This document shows positions 9,201-18,531 of a stretch of DNA of 56,331 nucleotides, piece after piece. The notes under the pieces were generated by a model. The model was not told where the DNA came from and did no database searches. It was given only the letters and a program-made list of their open reading frames with translations. How positions within the stretch are numbered: the first letter of the stretch is position 1; every line of letters starts with the position of its first letter. The position numbers were made by a program, and so were the translations under genes. This DNA is from a virus, in IMG/VR virus record IMGVR_UViG_3300028114_001316, positions 1 through 56,331 of that record; one strand, given 5' to 3'.

Positions 9201-12200
9201 ATCTGGATTTATTCCAAATTTCGTAAATATGCCATCAACATTTATGGGCGATCCAAAAGCATTGCAATATCAAATAGGTGTATTGGCGGAAACACAAAAT
9301 AGATCAACAAAACAACTTATTAAAGATTTCAGAGAATTAAGTAGAGAAACAAAAAATGCTTCTAAAGGATTTGAAAAATTTGGTGGCGCTGCCCTAGCTT
9401 TTAGTTTTGGTTTACCAATAATTTTACAAACTTTATCTCAATTTAGCTCCAATGAAGATATTAAAACTCAAGCTGCTATTAATGGAATAAGTACAGCAGT
9501 AAGTATGATAGGAACTGGCGCATTTGTAGGAGCTGGTATGGGGGCAAGGGGTGGTATTTATGGTGCGGCTGCAGGAGCAGTTGTCGGTGGCGGAATAGCT
9601 ACTTATCAATTTATTAATGCTTTAAAAGCAGAAGATCTAAACAACCTTCGGAAAAATTTGCAATTTCTTCAAGACGAATTTCAATCTTCACAATCTTCTT
9701 TACAAAAAGTTATTCCTCTTATTGAAGAGTATAAGAGAGTCCAAGCTTCTGCTGCTGACGAGCAAACAAAAGCTTTTAATTTAGAAAAAATTGTAAATGA
9801 AATTTCTACTGGTCTTGGTCCTCTTGGAGAAGAGACAGTAAATAAAGTATTAGAAGCATTTAAAAATGCAGATTACGATGGTATTAGTTTGATTATTAAT
9901 AAAAAATTAGCTGAAAGTAGCGCTCAACTTTCAAATGAAGGAGTTAAAATTTTGTTAGAAGAATTTAAAACCAAGGGGAAAATAGAAGATCCTAAAACAG
10001 CTAAAGTTATAGGAAAAAGTTTATTATCTCTTCAAACGTCTACTGGAGAATCTGTAATAAGAAAATTAGCTCAGACAGAAGAAGGCAAGCAAAAAATAGA
10101 TGTTGTTAGTAAAAATTTAGAAAAACTTCAAAAAGAAAGAAATGATTTACTTAAAAATCAACAACAAGCAATAGATAATATTTCGGGTCAAGTTCCAGAA
10201 TTAAGAGCTAGTTTAGCTCAAAAGCCACCAACTGGAACATTACAGGATCTTCAAGAAAGATTGAGTACAATCGTAGCTGGTGCTTCAGCTGAAATTAAAG
10301 CTGATCCACTTGCATTTTTTGGAATTAGAAAAGGTGACTCTGAAAAATTATCAAAACTCCAAACAGAATTAAACACTAATTTATCTGATATCTTAAGCAC
10401 TATTGAACCTCTTTACCAAGACGCAGAAGAAACAAGAGTAAAGTTTGCTGAATGGAAAATTGCTTCGGGTAGCACAGCTTTAAATCAAGAAGCTAGTTCA
10501 GCTCTTATTGATCAAATTGTAAAAGATTTAAGATCTCAAGGAGTTACCACAGAAAAAATTGATAAGATTCTCAGAGTTAGTGCGATTACTAGCATAGAGG
10601 AGTATGTTCAAGCTTTTAGAAATAATACATTAACATTAAGAAAAGCCGATAAATTTGTTAAAAATACTTTATTTAAGAGACTTCAAGATCCTTTGGAAAT
10701 TTTAGGCAAAGAACAAGGTGCATTAATACAAAATATTGGAACAGATATATTAACGCCATCTAGAAGAAATCGAGTATATGATGAAATAGATAAAGCAACA
10801 GAGAAGCTTAGATCTCAATTAAATAATGAAATAATTAGAAGAGAAAGATTAGATGCCCAGCTCGCAAATAAAGAAATAACAGAAGAGCAGTATCAAAAAG
10901 ATATAGAAAAAACAATTATTACCGAAGATCAATACAGAAAAAGATTAGAAGCTCTTCGCGAAAAGATATTATTAGATCAAAGAAGAGCTGGAGGAATATT
11001 TGCCGAAGACTTTAGAGGAGGAAGACAAGAAGCAAGAGAGGCTAGAATTCTTGGTCAACAAACTCAATTAGAAGATTTTCCCGCTGCATTTTTTGATGAA
11101 TTTGATTTTAGAACAGAAGATTCATATAGACAAGCTCAACTTGGAGCAGCAGATACAGCAAGAACAATTAAAAGTGAATTTAATAATGCCTTCTTATCTT
11201 TTGCCAATGGAACAGAAACCGCTAGTGACGCTTTTACAAAAATGGCTCTTAATATAAGTGATAGAATACAACAATTAGCATTAGACTTTGCAACAAATCA
11301 AATTTTTGGTTCCCTTTTTGGTAGCACTAGCAATATCTTTGGTGGCGGTAGTGGAATTGGAGATTTCTTCGGCGGTCTATTCAAATCAAAAGGTGGAATA
11401 ATCAAGGGATATTCTTCTGGTGGAAATGTAACTGGTGGATCAGGCACAAAAGATGATGTTCCTGCTATGTTAAGTGCTGGAGAATATGTTGTAAGAAAAA
11501 GCGCTGTTAATAAATATGGCCCAGAATATTTGCAAATGTTAAATGAAGGAAAAGTTCAAAAACGCTTTATTGGTGGCGCGTTGTTATCTCCTGCACTGGG
11601 AATTACAGCAGGAGCATTAGCTCAAAGTGCACAAGCTAACCCTACAGGCCCAGCGGCTACCATGCTTCAGGGTGGATTTTTCAATAAAATTGCTGGTTTT
11701 ATGAACGCAAAAGTTACAAACCCAGGAATTCAAACTATATCTAATGCTATAACTCCAGCTCTTACGAGTCGAAAATCTATGACGAGTATGATGGGTACAA
11801 GTCAACAATCTATGAAAGCAGCCCCTGGACAATCAGGACGAATAAACCCGCGCGAATACGAAAAATTTGCTGGTGGAGGAGAAGTAGGATTTTTAGGAAA
11901 AAATTTCTATAAATATAATGATCCTCTTTACCCAACTGGTGGAGAATCTGTAATAAGTGAAAATCTAAGCCTTCTAGCTACTTTAGATGAAGATAATCCT
12001 CAAAATGCAATAAGAAAAGAAAGAGAAACGACTTTATTTAATTATTTAATATATTTAAAAGATTTAAAGGAAAGAAATGAAGAAGCTTATAAAGAAAATC
12101 AAAGATTAAACAAAGAAATCAGAGACAATTATAATAGTCAACAAAAGCAGAAGCAAACAGGAGCGCTTATAGGATTTGGTTTAGGAGTAGCGGGCGCTTT

Positions 12201-12804
12201 TGCTCCAGGATTTATGCCTGGCGGCAAAGACTCTTTCTTTGGTAAATCTTCTACTCCAAACATGCCCTTGCGTAAACCGTACACTCCTCCATCTCAGAAT
12301 AATAATTATCCGCCTGATGCAAGAGGAAGATTAAAATTAGGTAAGGCTAACGGAGGACAAATTAAAAAATTTGCAGCAGGAGGATCAAGTGTAGATGATA
12401 TACCCGCCTTACTTATGGACGGAGAATTTGTAATAAAAAAAGATATTGTAAGCATGTATGGCAAGCAATTTTTTGATGATCTCAACAGGGGGAGAATTAA
12501 AAAATTTGCTGAAGGAGGTCCTGTTGGAAATTCAACTTCTTCTTCTTCCTCTTCAGTTCCAGAATCAAATCCTTCCGCCTACTCGCCAGTAAATAACATT
12601 AATATAACTGTTAATGTAGCAAAAGAACAATCACAAGTCGTATCTCAAAATGAAAACAGTTCTGGATCAGAAGAGGATGGAAAAGAAGAAACAGTTAAAA
12701 ATAAAGAACTTGCAGAAAAAATAAAAGGTCAAGTAATTCGAGTGCTAACAGAGCAACAAAGGCCTGGTGGAATGCTAAGCAGCAGCGTATATAAGAAAAG
12801 ATAA
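6259..12804 (+). CDS. Tail tape measure protein
   Basis: At 2181 residues this is by far the longest gene, as expected for a protein that sets tail length. Residues about 55-330 match the TP901-type tape measure core: IAFGASAGLIYSVEKAF, then FSRQGLGLEETLKRTRDAL and TTARGGAVIGNSLKTIFTRI. Four GF(I/V)PNF motifs follow at residues 539, 621, 910 and 983. A glycine-rich hydrophobic region lies near 1040-1130 and long coiled-coil helices near 1130-1650. Two copies of the DDVPAMLSAGEYVV-type motif with flanking GG repeats occur near 1720-1770 and 2038-2090. The end is basic. It starts with ATG after a good ribosome site. Confidence 0.93.
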   Translation: MARTSATISVGADTRQLERDIQRALGRDFKFKGLNEKAFTQPLGRITGASNEFQKSLDASNARVIAFGASAGLIYSVEKAFSSLVRSTIDVQKSLTDINVILNVSSKSLAAFGGGLFNIAKDTAQSFDTVAQAATEFSRQGLGLEETLKRTRDALILTRLSGLDTVASVEALTATINSFSDAALDSTTIINKLANVDAAFAVSSADLAEAIKRVGSSAQDVGVDFDELLGIVTSVQQTTARGGAVIGNSLKTIFTRIQRTETLDQLEQLGIQVRTLEGNTLPAIQILSNLAGTFSVLGDSQRAQVAETVGGIFQINILKAALADLGKEYSVYNRALQTSAGATDQAITRNQALNETLSALINRTFVNLTQLGADFGKISLQPTFQGGLELLNKGLESISSDSQGIGSKIAKGIFEGIGTFVSGPGVILVTAVFGKLFLNLAKFAGESLKALLNLNTQSEQRAQIQAKISQVLSQEPALVQAIFNKQISVLDVENKILNIIRQQTIEREKAASIATAVAGGLIGKGVTAKGGVLKAKSGGFIPNFAMSEIFGALAGGYNPGSIKRMNIPGEGPVTYNSAETVKRFPGMSQPAIMPPQGSMAGKNYQNEFESKLGFNPYASAGFVPNFNIYQRLLGGIQNRERGIDSSILKAQREGKLTQTQVDQLNAAKTTVRGSIAPSLLAKQGSGAETREFDGSTLGVLSLRGRSGDITTSTKLAQLPMFSNAIKNDPSVAQKTVRFSGVQVRSLDSLDKQKPNEFIRLLTEKLLPPLADVATKFVGGALGNQGDGVNTILGNIKAGKSFLPPGAIGDLFETVIKIATKNPKQFLQSVDDDFRRPFDFEESGAASGQFKTRFGFRSSLIKADAKLTSDNEAIRSIIKKAYNSRLGPLPFSELLNTGTQKTSSAKRKSKGFIPNFSALNDAIDRELTAGVSSSKVRIGKDSRLTSAYNPLGLGVYNTKDEPLGLGQGVSRAGNGAKTAGAASGFIPNFVNMPSTFMGDPKALQYQIGVLAETQNRSTKQLIKDFRELSRETKNASKGFEKFGGAALAFSFGLPIILQTLSQFSSNEDIKTQAAINGISTAVSMIGTGAFVGAGMGARGGIYGAAAGAVVGGGIATYQFINALKAEDLNNLRKNLQFLQDEFQSSQSSLQKVIPLIEEYKRVQASAADEQTKAFNLEKIVNEISTGLGPLGEETVNKVLEAFKNADYDGISLIINKKLAESSAQLSNEGVKILLEEFKTKGKIEDPKTAKVIGKSLLSLQTSTGESVIRKLAQTEEGKQKIDVVSKNLEKLQKERNDLLKNQQQAIDNISGQVPELRASLAQKPPTGTLQDLQERLSTIVAGASAEIKADPLAFFGIRKGDSEKLSKLQTELNTNLSDILSTIEPLYQDAEETRVKFAEWKIASGSTALNQEASSALIDQIVKDLRSQGVTTEKIDKILRVSAITSIEEYVQAFRNNTLTLRKADKFVKNTLFKRLQDPLEILGKEQGALIQNIGTDILTPSRRNRVYDEIDKATEKLRSQLNNEIIRRERLDAQLANKEITEEQYQKDIEKTIITEDQYRKRLEALREKILLDQRRAGGIFAEDFRGGRQEAREARILGQQTQLEDFPAAFFDEFDFRTEDSYRQAQLGAADTARTIKSEFNNAFLSFANGTETASDAFTKMALNISDRIQQLALDFATNQIFGSLFGSTSNIFGGGSGIGDFFGGLFKSKGGIIKGYSSGGNVTGGSGTKDDVPAMLSAGEYVVRKSAVNKYGPEYLQMLNEGKVQKRFIGGALLSPALGITAGALAQSAQANPTGPAATMLQGGFFNKIAGFMNAKVTNPGIQTISNAITPALTSRKSMTSMMGTSQQSMKAAPGQSGRINPREYEKFAGGGEVGFLGKNFYKYNDPLYPTGGESVISENLSLLATLDEDNPQNAIRKERETTLFNYLIYLKDLKERNEEAYKENQRLNKEIRDNYNSQQKQKQTGALIGFGLGVAGAFAPGFMPGGKDSFFGKSSTPNMPLRKPYTPPSQNNNYPPDARGRLKLGKANGGQIKKFAAGGSSVDDIPALLMDGEFVIKKDIVSMYGKQFFDDLNRGRIKKFAEGGPVGNSTSSSSSSVPESNPSAYSPVNNINITVNVAKEQSQVVSQNENSSGSEEDGKEETVKNKELAEKIKGQVIRVLTEQQRPGGMLSSSVYKKR
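7873..9222 (+). repeat. Four GF(I/V)PNF peptide repeats inside the tape measure gene
   Basis: Codons for GFIPNF or GFVPNF start at 7873, 8119, 8986 and 9205. Each copy is preceded by small residues (SG, SA, SK, AS). The copies are unevenly spaced and separated by unrelated sequence, so they are short conserved peptides rather than a tandem duplication. Confidence 0.8.
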
Positions 12805-12806
12805 AA

Positions 12807-14213
12807 TTAGATTATAAATTTTGCAGAAAAATTTATTAGATCTTTTTCAGATAAAATTTGATTTTTTTGTAAATTTTGATTTAAAGATAAAAAGTTCTTT
12901 AATTTTTCTAACGGATATTTGTATTCAAAAAGAAAAGTAATATATTCTCTATCGTTTGAAAGAGTTTTGTATTTTTCTATATATTTTAAATTTGCGCTCG
13001 ATTCAACATAAAATTTTTCTTTTTCAAAAAAATTCGTAATAAATTCTATGTACAGGAAACATTCTGTTTCATTCTCTTTAATTTCTAAAATTTTAACGTC
13101 TTTAATATTTCTAGATTGGAAATAATCTAAATCCATATTAATATCTACATATTTAGTTTGGCTTTGATTGTAATACCCAAGATGATCTTTTTCTATGTTA
13201 TAACTATTATCTATTACGTCATCAGAATTTATATCTTCTGATAAACAAATCATTTTATTTTTCAGATCTTTATTTAAAATTGGATAATAATTCTCAAAAT
13301 TAACATCTCCAATCTGTATTTTATCAATAGAGCTACTTAAACTTTCTTCGTTAAATAGGTATAAGTAATTTTGAAAAAATACTAATGTTTCGTAATTTAT
13401 TGATTGTTTGTATATTTTTCCAATATTTATAATTTGTTTTTCAAAATTTTCTCTTAAAAAAGTGTTTATATCTTCTTCTTTTTCTCTATCTTTTAAAAAT
13501 TTATACATTTCTGATTGCCATTTTTTTAGAGGTAAAATTTTAATATTTATATTCTCTGATATTTCGACTATATTAGATTCTATAAAAGGAACGGTAAGTA
13601 AGGTCGTAAAATTATTATTATCTAACCATTTTGAGGCAACGTTTTCAATAAATAGATTTTTAAGTTGAAGATTTTTTTCTACATGATTAGATAAGGTTGA
13701 TAAGATTAAATATGAGTAGATTCCTTTTGATTCTGCGTATTCTTTATTTGACAACATTTTTATACTTAAAAAATCATCACTTCTATATATTCTATTAAAT
13801 AAAATATTTTTATCTATGTCTTCTAACATTTCGTATTCAACATCTAAATTGAAATGCTGTTTGTCTTGATTATCGTATAATACACTAAAGTTTATATGTT
13901 TATAGAAACCAATTTTTTTATTATTTTCTTTGTATTTATTAAAATTATTTTCAAAAGGATAATCAAAGCTTGAATTAACTTGATTTTTATCCTCACTCCG
14001 ATTATATTTAAGTTTTTTAGAGTTATTTTCTGAAGAAAAAGTTTTGTAGTTTGCGATCATATGATTATTTAAATTTAAAAACCTATCAATAATTAAATCT
14101 TTATCTTTCAGAGTCACGCTAAAAGACGGAGGAATACTACTTTTTGATAAAGTACCCAAAGAGTTTAATATGGTCTTCCATTCAAGTTTTATATTAATAT
14201 TGTTATTTTTCAT
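12807..14213 (-). CDS. Unknown protein at the end of the tail tip operon
   Basis: The 468-residue product starts with ATG four bases after the J-like gene and stops two bases from the convergent tape measure stop. It is very rich in Asn, Lys, Ile and Phe and lacks Cys clusters, membrane helices or a motif I know. Being last in an M-L-K-I-J operon, it is probably a minor tail or tail fibre accessory protein. Codon use is even more AT-rich than its neighbours. There is no visible terminator between it and the tape measure gene. Confidence 0.45.
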   Translation of the reverse strand: MKNNNINIKLEWKTILNSLGTLSKSSIPPSFSVTLKDKDLIIDRFLNLNNHMIANYKTFSSENNSKKLKYNRSEDKNQVNSSFDYPFENNFNKYKENNKKIGFYKHINFSVLYDNQDKQHFNLDVEYEMLEDIDKNILFNRIYRSDDFLSIKMLSNKEYAESKGIYSYLILSTLSNHVEKNLQLKNLFIENVASKWLDNNNFTTLLTVPFIESNIVEISENINIKILPLKKWQSEMYKFLKDREKEEDINTFLRENFEKQIINIGKIYKQSINYETLVFFQNYLYLFNEESLSSSIDKIQIGDVNFENYYPILNKDLKNKMICLSEDINSDDVIDNSYNIEKDHLGYYNQSQTKYVDINMDLDYFQSRNIKDVKILEIKENETECFLYIEFITNFFEKEKFYVESSANLKYIEKYKTLSNDREYITFLFEYKYPLEKLKNFLSLNQNLQKNQILSEKDLINFSAKFII

Positions 14214-14217
14214 TTTA

Positions 14218-17200
14218 TTATAATAAATTTACTCCAGATATCGTGACGCTATCTAGTGGAGCTTGGTTTATGAAATTAAACTTCTTTTCTACGTAACTAG
14301 ATCTCTCATTCAAGAAATTTGAAGCATATACTCTAAAGGAATATACACCCGTATAAAGTGGGGTAACAAACGGAGGTATGGTGCCATTTTCCCAGTTTGT
14401 GCCATTTAATCCATTTTGTAATACTTCCGTAAACGAAAGGGTCTTTTCTAAAAATTGATTGTCTATTCCATCTCCATCAAAATTACCAGATTTTACATAT
14501 ACGGTATATAAAGAAACATATTCCGTATCTCCTGTTGGTAAAATTTGATATATAATACTGTTTATTCCACTTTGATTTTGTTGATAAGGGATGCTTGGAC
14601 TACCTGTTGGAGCGTAATTATTGCCACCGTATCCTGATTTGGGTAGATCTCTAAATAAACCAGTTAAAAATAAGTTTGGTGGTGGAGGTATTCCTGGTTT
14701 TATCGGTTTATCTATTAGAGTAGCTGAATTATCAATGTTAAAATATTTTTGTTCATTATACATCAGCGCAGAAATACTAAAGTTGTTGTTTTCATTTTCT
14801 TTGATCGATAAAACTCTGTATTTTTGAGGTTTATCTAAAAATGGCTCTAGGTAATATCCTGGATAAACGCCTAATGATGGATTATTAATCTCGGATCGAG
14901 CATTTAAAACTCCATTAAAACTTGATTGATCAATTTCTATAATCCAATTAGTATTATTTAATAGATTATAATTAATTGAATCTAAGGGTTGTGGCAAGTT
15001 TAATCTTATGTAATCTTTATAAATTCCAGACCCACTTGTTAAAAAGCTCGATGGATTATTTATATTTATGTCTTGAATATGAGCGCGTTTTATAAATTCA
15101 CTGTTAATACCGCTTATTCCATCAGATTTAATATCTGAAAATCCTGTAGAGTATAGATTTGCTAGGTCCGTACCGATTTGTAAATTATAAGTAGGAGTTA
15201 TAATTTGAAATTTAAAAGATTCATTAATTCCAGTTAAAATATTTAAATTATATTGATTATAATCTAAATCTAAAACAGCGTGATTTGCGCTTAACTCTAA
15301 TGTCCTACCCGCATATATTTTGTTTCTTCTATTTTGATCATATACAGAGATTACATCTCCAGGCTTTATATAATACCCTTCGAGTCCTACTCTGAAATCT
15401 ACCATTTCTGTATCTTCGTTATCAGTAACTAACAACCATTTTCCTATTCTTCTCGCTTGAGTTTTAGATGTGCATCCAAATGCGCTAATTTCTTTCTCTC
15501 TTATTCCATGTTTTAATATTCCTTGTCTATCTTCAACATATTCGATTGCAGGTTTGTAATTATCATTCTTATCATTATACCTTACTAGTACCGTAGTACT
15601 TCTTGCTCTCCTTGAAGCGTCTGAATAAATAAATTCGCCGCCTATTACATTACTATTATTAAAAATATATATTGGTTTTTTTGGAGAATCTTGCGATGTT
15701 AATATTTGGCCAGCTGAATAGTATATAATGCCGCGAAAAATACTAGCCATATCGTTTAAAATTTTGTAAGCCTCTTCTCTAGTATTTATATACAAATTAC
15801 AAGTAAATCTTGGCTCTAAGCCTCCGATTCCATTTGATACGAGCTCATCGCAATATTTAGAAATTTCATATAACGTCCATTTGTCCGTAAGATCTTTATC
15901 GATATATTTTCCAAGACCATATCTATTGTTCGTGATCATATCATAAAAGCACCAAGCTGGATTGTCTGTCCAAGCTAATTTAAATTTTCCATTCCAGGCA
16001 CCATCATAAGTTTTCGTAATAGGATTATAGTTTATAGGAATCTTTACTTTTAATAAACGAAGATTATAAGACCTCTCAGGAATTGCACTAAAATATCTTG
16101 CGTCAAATCTAGAATATATTATTGCACAGCCTGGATGAACGAATCGATCAGAATATATTTCTGATATAGAATCTATTTGTGTCGTTGTTTGAAGTGTACT
16201 TCCTCCGCCTTCTAGAGTATTTTTTGTTAGTGTAATTGCCCAACCAATTTGATTTTTAAATAAACTAAAGTTTGGAAAATTTTCTGCGTATGGTCTCAGA
16301 TTTATATGATATGTAAATACATTTGGAGAACTTTGGACTTTTCCCTCTACAAAAACTAAATCATTAGAATAAGCCGAAGCGGTATGCGGAGAATATTTAG
16401 ATGTATCTAACGCCACTAAAGTATTGTCGTTTAAAACTCTAAAAATTTCGATCTCTACTTCTACTTCTTGAAATTCTACGTCCCCTGCTGTTTCTGTTCC
16501 GTCTAAAATTTGTTCAAATAAAGTCAAAACTTTTATATTCACTTCTATTGAACTTAAGTCTGTGTTGTATATATAATATGTTTTAGGGTATCTTATCTTT
16601 GTATTTGTATCTGAAAGATATGCTCCATACAATCTCTCTCCAATTGATCTTGTCGTGGTTGTTTCTAGAGGAATTTTAAATTTATCAACTTGTGAACCGT
16701 AATAATCATATCTATCTTCGTATAAATATATTTTAGGATTAAATACTGTATGTTCGTTATTATTTTCTCCATACGTGTATCTATAATTAACATATTGAAA
16801 ATTAAAAAATCCCTTGACATCTGATACAGGAGTATTATTCCAATATATTGATGGAGATTCTAAACTAGAATTTAAGTTAGAAAATGGCGTAAAAGTTGCA
16901 CTTGAATAACCTATACTTCCAGTTGTTTTATTTTCAAATCCGTAAGAATACTGTCCTGTGACAAAACCTTCAATAGGACCCTCGCAGACAAGATCTGCGG
17001 TAGCGATAGTATTGACCGATGTAAAGGCTCTTTGATTGTTTACGGTAGCGCTGGCAGGTGGATGTTCTACAAAAATTGATTTTAAATTTGGAGAACTTGG
17101 AGATATCGCTGATGCTGTAAATCCTGGTCCATTATTTCCACCATTTTCTTGAAATTTGTATATATCTGCATCGTTTAATGTCCTTATACTCGTCCAATAG

Positions 17201-17418
17201 GCATCAAATCCGCTTGGTCCATAACCATAGCCTCTGGTTTTCGAGGTAGAATACGGTATGCTTGAAGTATCTCCACCTTGAAATGAAAATGCTAATGCGC
17301 CAGGCCTGTCTTGAGCGGTGCTTTCTGGGAAGTTATAGCCACAGTAAGTAAACCCTATATTAAATGTATTTAATACGTTTCTAAAACCTTCTGCATATTT
17401 ATTAGGACTATTTGCCAT
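14218..17418 (-). CDS. Tail tip / central fibre protein, lambda J-like
   Basis: The 1066-residue protein is close to lambda gpJ in length. The N-terminal part has SVNTIATADLVCEGPIEGFV, the typical start of J-type hub proteins. Residues about 450-720 show the hub and gp27-like region (LLKVKIPINYNP, KLAWTDNPAWCFYDMITN, NRYGLGKYID, then TREEAYKILNDMASIFRG and YYIKPGDVISVYDQNRRN). The C-terminal 150 residues look like a fibronectin type III module before a short end. It should bind receptor and plug the tail tube. It lies directly after the I-like gene in the tip operon. Confidence 0.88.
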   Translation of the reverse strand: MANSPNKYAEGFRNVLNTFNIGFTYCGYNFPESTAQDRPGALAFSFQGGDTSSIPYSTSKTRGYGYGPSGFDAYWTSIRTLNDADIYKFQENGGNNGPGFTASAISPSSPNLKSIFVEHPPASATVNNQRAFTSVNTIATADLVCEGPIEGFVTGQYSYGFENKTTGSIGYSSATFTPFSNLNSSLESPSIYWNNTPVSDVKGFFNFQYVNYRYTYGENNNEHTVFNPKIYLYEDRYDYYGSQVDKFKIPLETTTTRSIGERLYGAYLSDTNTKIRYPKTYYIYNTDLSSIEVNIKVLTLFEQILDGTETAGDVEFQEVEVEIEIFRVLNDNTLVALDTSKYSPHTASAYSNDLVFVEGKVQSSPNVFTYHINLRPYAENFPNFSLFKNQIGWAITLTKNTLEGGGSTLQTTTQIDSISEIYSDRFVHPGCAIIYSRFDARYFSAIPERSYNLRLLKVKIPINYNPITKTYDGAWNGKFKLAWTDNPAWCFYDMITNNRYGLGKYIDKDLTDKWTLYEISKYCDELVSNGIGGLEPRFTCNLYINTREEAYKILNDMASIFRGIIYYSAGQILTSQDSPKKPIYIFNNSNVIGGEFIYSDASRRARSTTVLVRYNDKNDNYKPAIEYVEDRQGILKHGIREKEISAFGCTSKTQARRIGKWLLVTDNEDTEMVDFRVGLEGYYIKPGDVISVYDQNRRNKIYAGRTLELSANHAVLDLDYNQYNLNILTGINESFKFQIITPTYNLQIGTDLANLYSTGFSDIKSDGISGINSEFIKRAHIQDININNPSSFLTSGSGIYKDYIRLNLPQPLDSINYNLLNNTNWIIEIDQSSFNGVLNARSEINNPSLGVYPGYYLEPFLDKPQKYRVLSIKENENNNFSISALMYNEQKYFNIDNSATLIDKPIKPGIPPPPNLFLTGLFRDLPKSGYGGNNYAPTGSPSIPYQQNQSGINSIIYQILPTGDTEYVSLYTVYVKSGNFDGDGIDNQFLEKTLSFTEVLQNGLNGTNWENGTIPPFVTPLYTGVYSFRVYASNFLNERSSYVEKKFNFINQAPLDSVTISGVNLL

Positions 17419-17423
17419 AAAGA

Positions 17424-18191
17424 TTATATTTCCGAAGTACTAGGATTTTGACTTATTAAGAATCCTCTATTATTAAAAATATATGCTGGAGTTGCGTATA
17501 GAGATACTTGTTTTGTGGTTGAATTGACAGCTGATTTTGATGCATTTACATTATAACTAAAATTACTCATAATATTATGCCCGCCAATTATAAGTTCACC
17601 GTATCCAACTGGGACTGGCCCACCTTCTCCAACAGTATTGTTGGGACCATTAAATAGATAAGAACTTGGTCCACCAGCACTACCGTCTATAGCGTCGGCT
17701 TGCTGAGCAGTAAAAGGTATATTTGGAGGAGGTTTAGATAGTAATGAACTTACTCCAGCCGCAATTAAACCGATTCCAGCAAATAAGAGTCCAGGTACAG
17801 CAAAAGCTAAGACAGGAGCAACAAAAGGTACAAAGATTGCTGCCGCAATCGAAACAGCACCCAGAAAAATTCCGGCTGCCTTTGACCAAAAATCGCTGCC
17901 AATAATCTCTGGTATAATATCTATTGTGTCTACTTTTTCTGATATGTCTAAGAAAAATTCTGAATTTTTAAAATCTTCAATAGTTTCAAATTTGGGTACT
18001 TCATTAAATAAATTTTCTTTATTAACTAGAATTTGGTATTCAAATTCTTCTTTATTTTCTAAAAGAAAATTTCTCAACTTACCTGTGTTTGCCTCTATTG
18101 CTCTAAGAGCTTCAGAAACGCTAACAACATCTAAATCCCAAAATTCTCCAACTTCTTGACCTAATTTACCATGAATATTTACTTTAATCAT
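17424..18191 (-). CDS. Tail tip assembly protein, lambda I-like
   Basis: The ATG at 18191 is preceded by GGAG at a 7-nt spacing and overlaps the upstream stop by 8 nt, giving 255 residues; a longer reading from 18233 is possible but less well placed. The N-terminus has the ubiquitin-like pattern of lambda gpI (VNIHGKLGQEVGEFWDLDV, then VSEALRAIEANTG). A hydrophobic Ala/Gly-rich segment spans about residues 100-150. The C-terminal part has NNTVGEGGPVPVGYGELIIGG, which is typical of this family. It acts in tail tip assembly together with the K- and J-like proteins encoded next to it. Confidence 0.85.
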   Translation of the reverse strand: MIKVNIHGKLGQEVGEFWDLDVVSVSEALRAIEANTGKLRNFLLENKEEFEYQILVNKENLFNEVPKFETIEDFKNSEFFLDISEKVDTIDIIPEIIGSDFWSKAAGIFLGAVSIAAAIFVPFVAPVLAFAVPGLLFAGIGLIAAGVSSLLSKPPPNIPFTAQQADAIDGSAGGPSSYLFNGPNNTVGEGGPVPVGYGELIIGGHNIMSNFSYNVNASKSAVNSTTKQVSLYATPAYIFNNRGFLISQNPSTSEI

Positions 18192-18531
18192 ATGTTTCTC
18201 CTGGATAATAAAAATTAAATTCATCCACACCAACGCAATATAATATAAAAGGTATTAAAATTGCATTAGAAGTTTGTATATCTAATTTAGAAAAATTTTT
18301 AACTTTACTTGGGTGACTATGATAGATATATTGTATTTTTTTATATTTACTTTTTGCTTTTAAAAAATCCAGTGGATCAATTTTAAAATTTTCTTTAGGC
18401 TCAAAAGATATATTTTTTACTGGGATACATAAATTTTTATTGTTATTTTCTATGACAAATCCGCATGTCTCATTGGGTAAATCTATAAAAGATTTATTTT
18501 TTATAAAATTGAGTATATCGTTGCTTATCAT
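18184..18531 (-). CDS. Tail tip JAMM-domain peptidase, lambda K N-domain-like
   Basis: The 115-residue protein has a complete MPN+/JAMM signature: Glu21 (ETCGF), His71 and His73 (YHSHPS), Ser81 and Asp84, with the spacing H-x-H-x7-S-x2-D. These residues bind zinc in active JAMM isopeptidases. Lambda gpK carries the same domain followed by an NlpC/P60 domain, which is absent here, so the protein is a single-domain K. It is coupled to both neighbours by overlaps. A role in processing a tail tip or cell wall substrate is known for the family and not shown here. Confidence 0.88.
   Translation of the reverse strand: MISNDILNFIKNKSFIDLPNETCGFVIENNNKNLCIPVKNISFEPKENFKIDPLDFLKAKSKYKKIQYIYHSHPSKVKNFSKLDIQTSNAILIPFILYCVGVDEFNFYYPGETYD

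Noticed and set aside
17418-18233. Longer start at 18233 for the lambda I-like gene
   Set aside because: It would add residues inside the upstream JAMM gene; ATG 18191 has a GGAG site at good spacing and the family N-terminus begins there.
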